Below are positions 6,055 to 6,127 of a stretch of 6,127 nucleotides of DNA, in pieces. A program made the translations under genes and the position numbers. Numbering within the stretch: position 1 is the first letter of the stretch; every line of letters starts with the position of its first letter. The DNA is from an uncultured Lachnospiraceae bacterium (GTDB taxonomy: Bacteria; Bacillota_A; Clostridia; Lachnospirales; Lachnospiraceae): assembly GCA_902796775.1 (NCBI GenBank), contig CADBQK010000177.1, positions 1-6,127 of the forward strand, in the 5' to 3' direction. The notes below the pieces were generated by a model. The model ran no database searches, was not told the origin of the DNA, and saw nothing but the letters and a program-made list of their open reading frames with translations.

Positions 6055-6127
6055 AGATGGAATAATACCGGAATTTCGAAAGAACTGTTACGATGATCAA
6101 CGGAAAGCGGGGGAGTGAAGTGAAGGG

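Noticed and set aside
1..6127. An undescribed multi-gene system (defence, mobile or biosynthetic).
   Set aside because: The five protein genes belong to common, unrelated families with independent transcription signals, and there are no transfer signs, direct-repeat arrays or unknown large ORFs.

Overview
The window looks like an ordinary chromosomal stretch from a low-to-mid-GC Gram-positive anaerobe, most likely a Clostridia member such as Lachnospiraceae. This rests on a HrcA/CIRCE operator, sigma-A-type promoters, AGGAGG-type ribosome binding sites, a flavodoxin-diferredoxin fusion typical of anaerobes, and a membrane-anchored L,D-transpeptidase with Gram-positive-style peptidoglycan-binding domains. 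The taxonomic call is inference. No rRNA, tRNA, CRISPR array, insertion sequence or phage gene is visible.

Layout from left to right. (1) The 3' part of a secreted-type 5'-nucleotidase/metallophosphoesterase runs on + and is cut by the left edge. It ends at a large hairpin shared with the convergent gene. (2) An EFR1-type flavodoxin plus 2[4Fe-4S] ferredoxin protein lies on -. (3) An L,D-transpeptidase lies on -, with its own strong terminator in front of the EFR1 gene and a near-consensus promoter about 90 bases upstream of its start. (4) A divergent intergenic region of about 400 bases holds that promoter, a weaker rightward promoter candidate and a short reading frame that may be a gene remnant. 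(5) A patatin-like lipid acyl hydrolase lies on +. (6) A shared hairpin is followed by a convergent Hsp20 small heat-shock protein on -, whose promoter is overlapped by a CIRCE element. (7) The right edge carries a near-consensus + strand promoter for a gene outside the window.

The genes do not form one pathway. Each appears to be its own transcription unit, in convergent or divergent pairs or separated by hairpin terminators. Two proteins act at or outside the membrane (nucleotide scavenging, cell-wall cross-linking). One probably acts on membrane lipids or acyl groups, one handles electrons in the cytoplasm, and one protects unfolded proteins under HrcA control. I see no convincing undescribed multi-gene system. 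The points most worth a second look are the promoter/operator geometry at hsp20, the apparent small ORF before the patatin gene, and the inverted repeat and promoter-in-terminator arrangement before the EFR1 gene.
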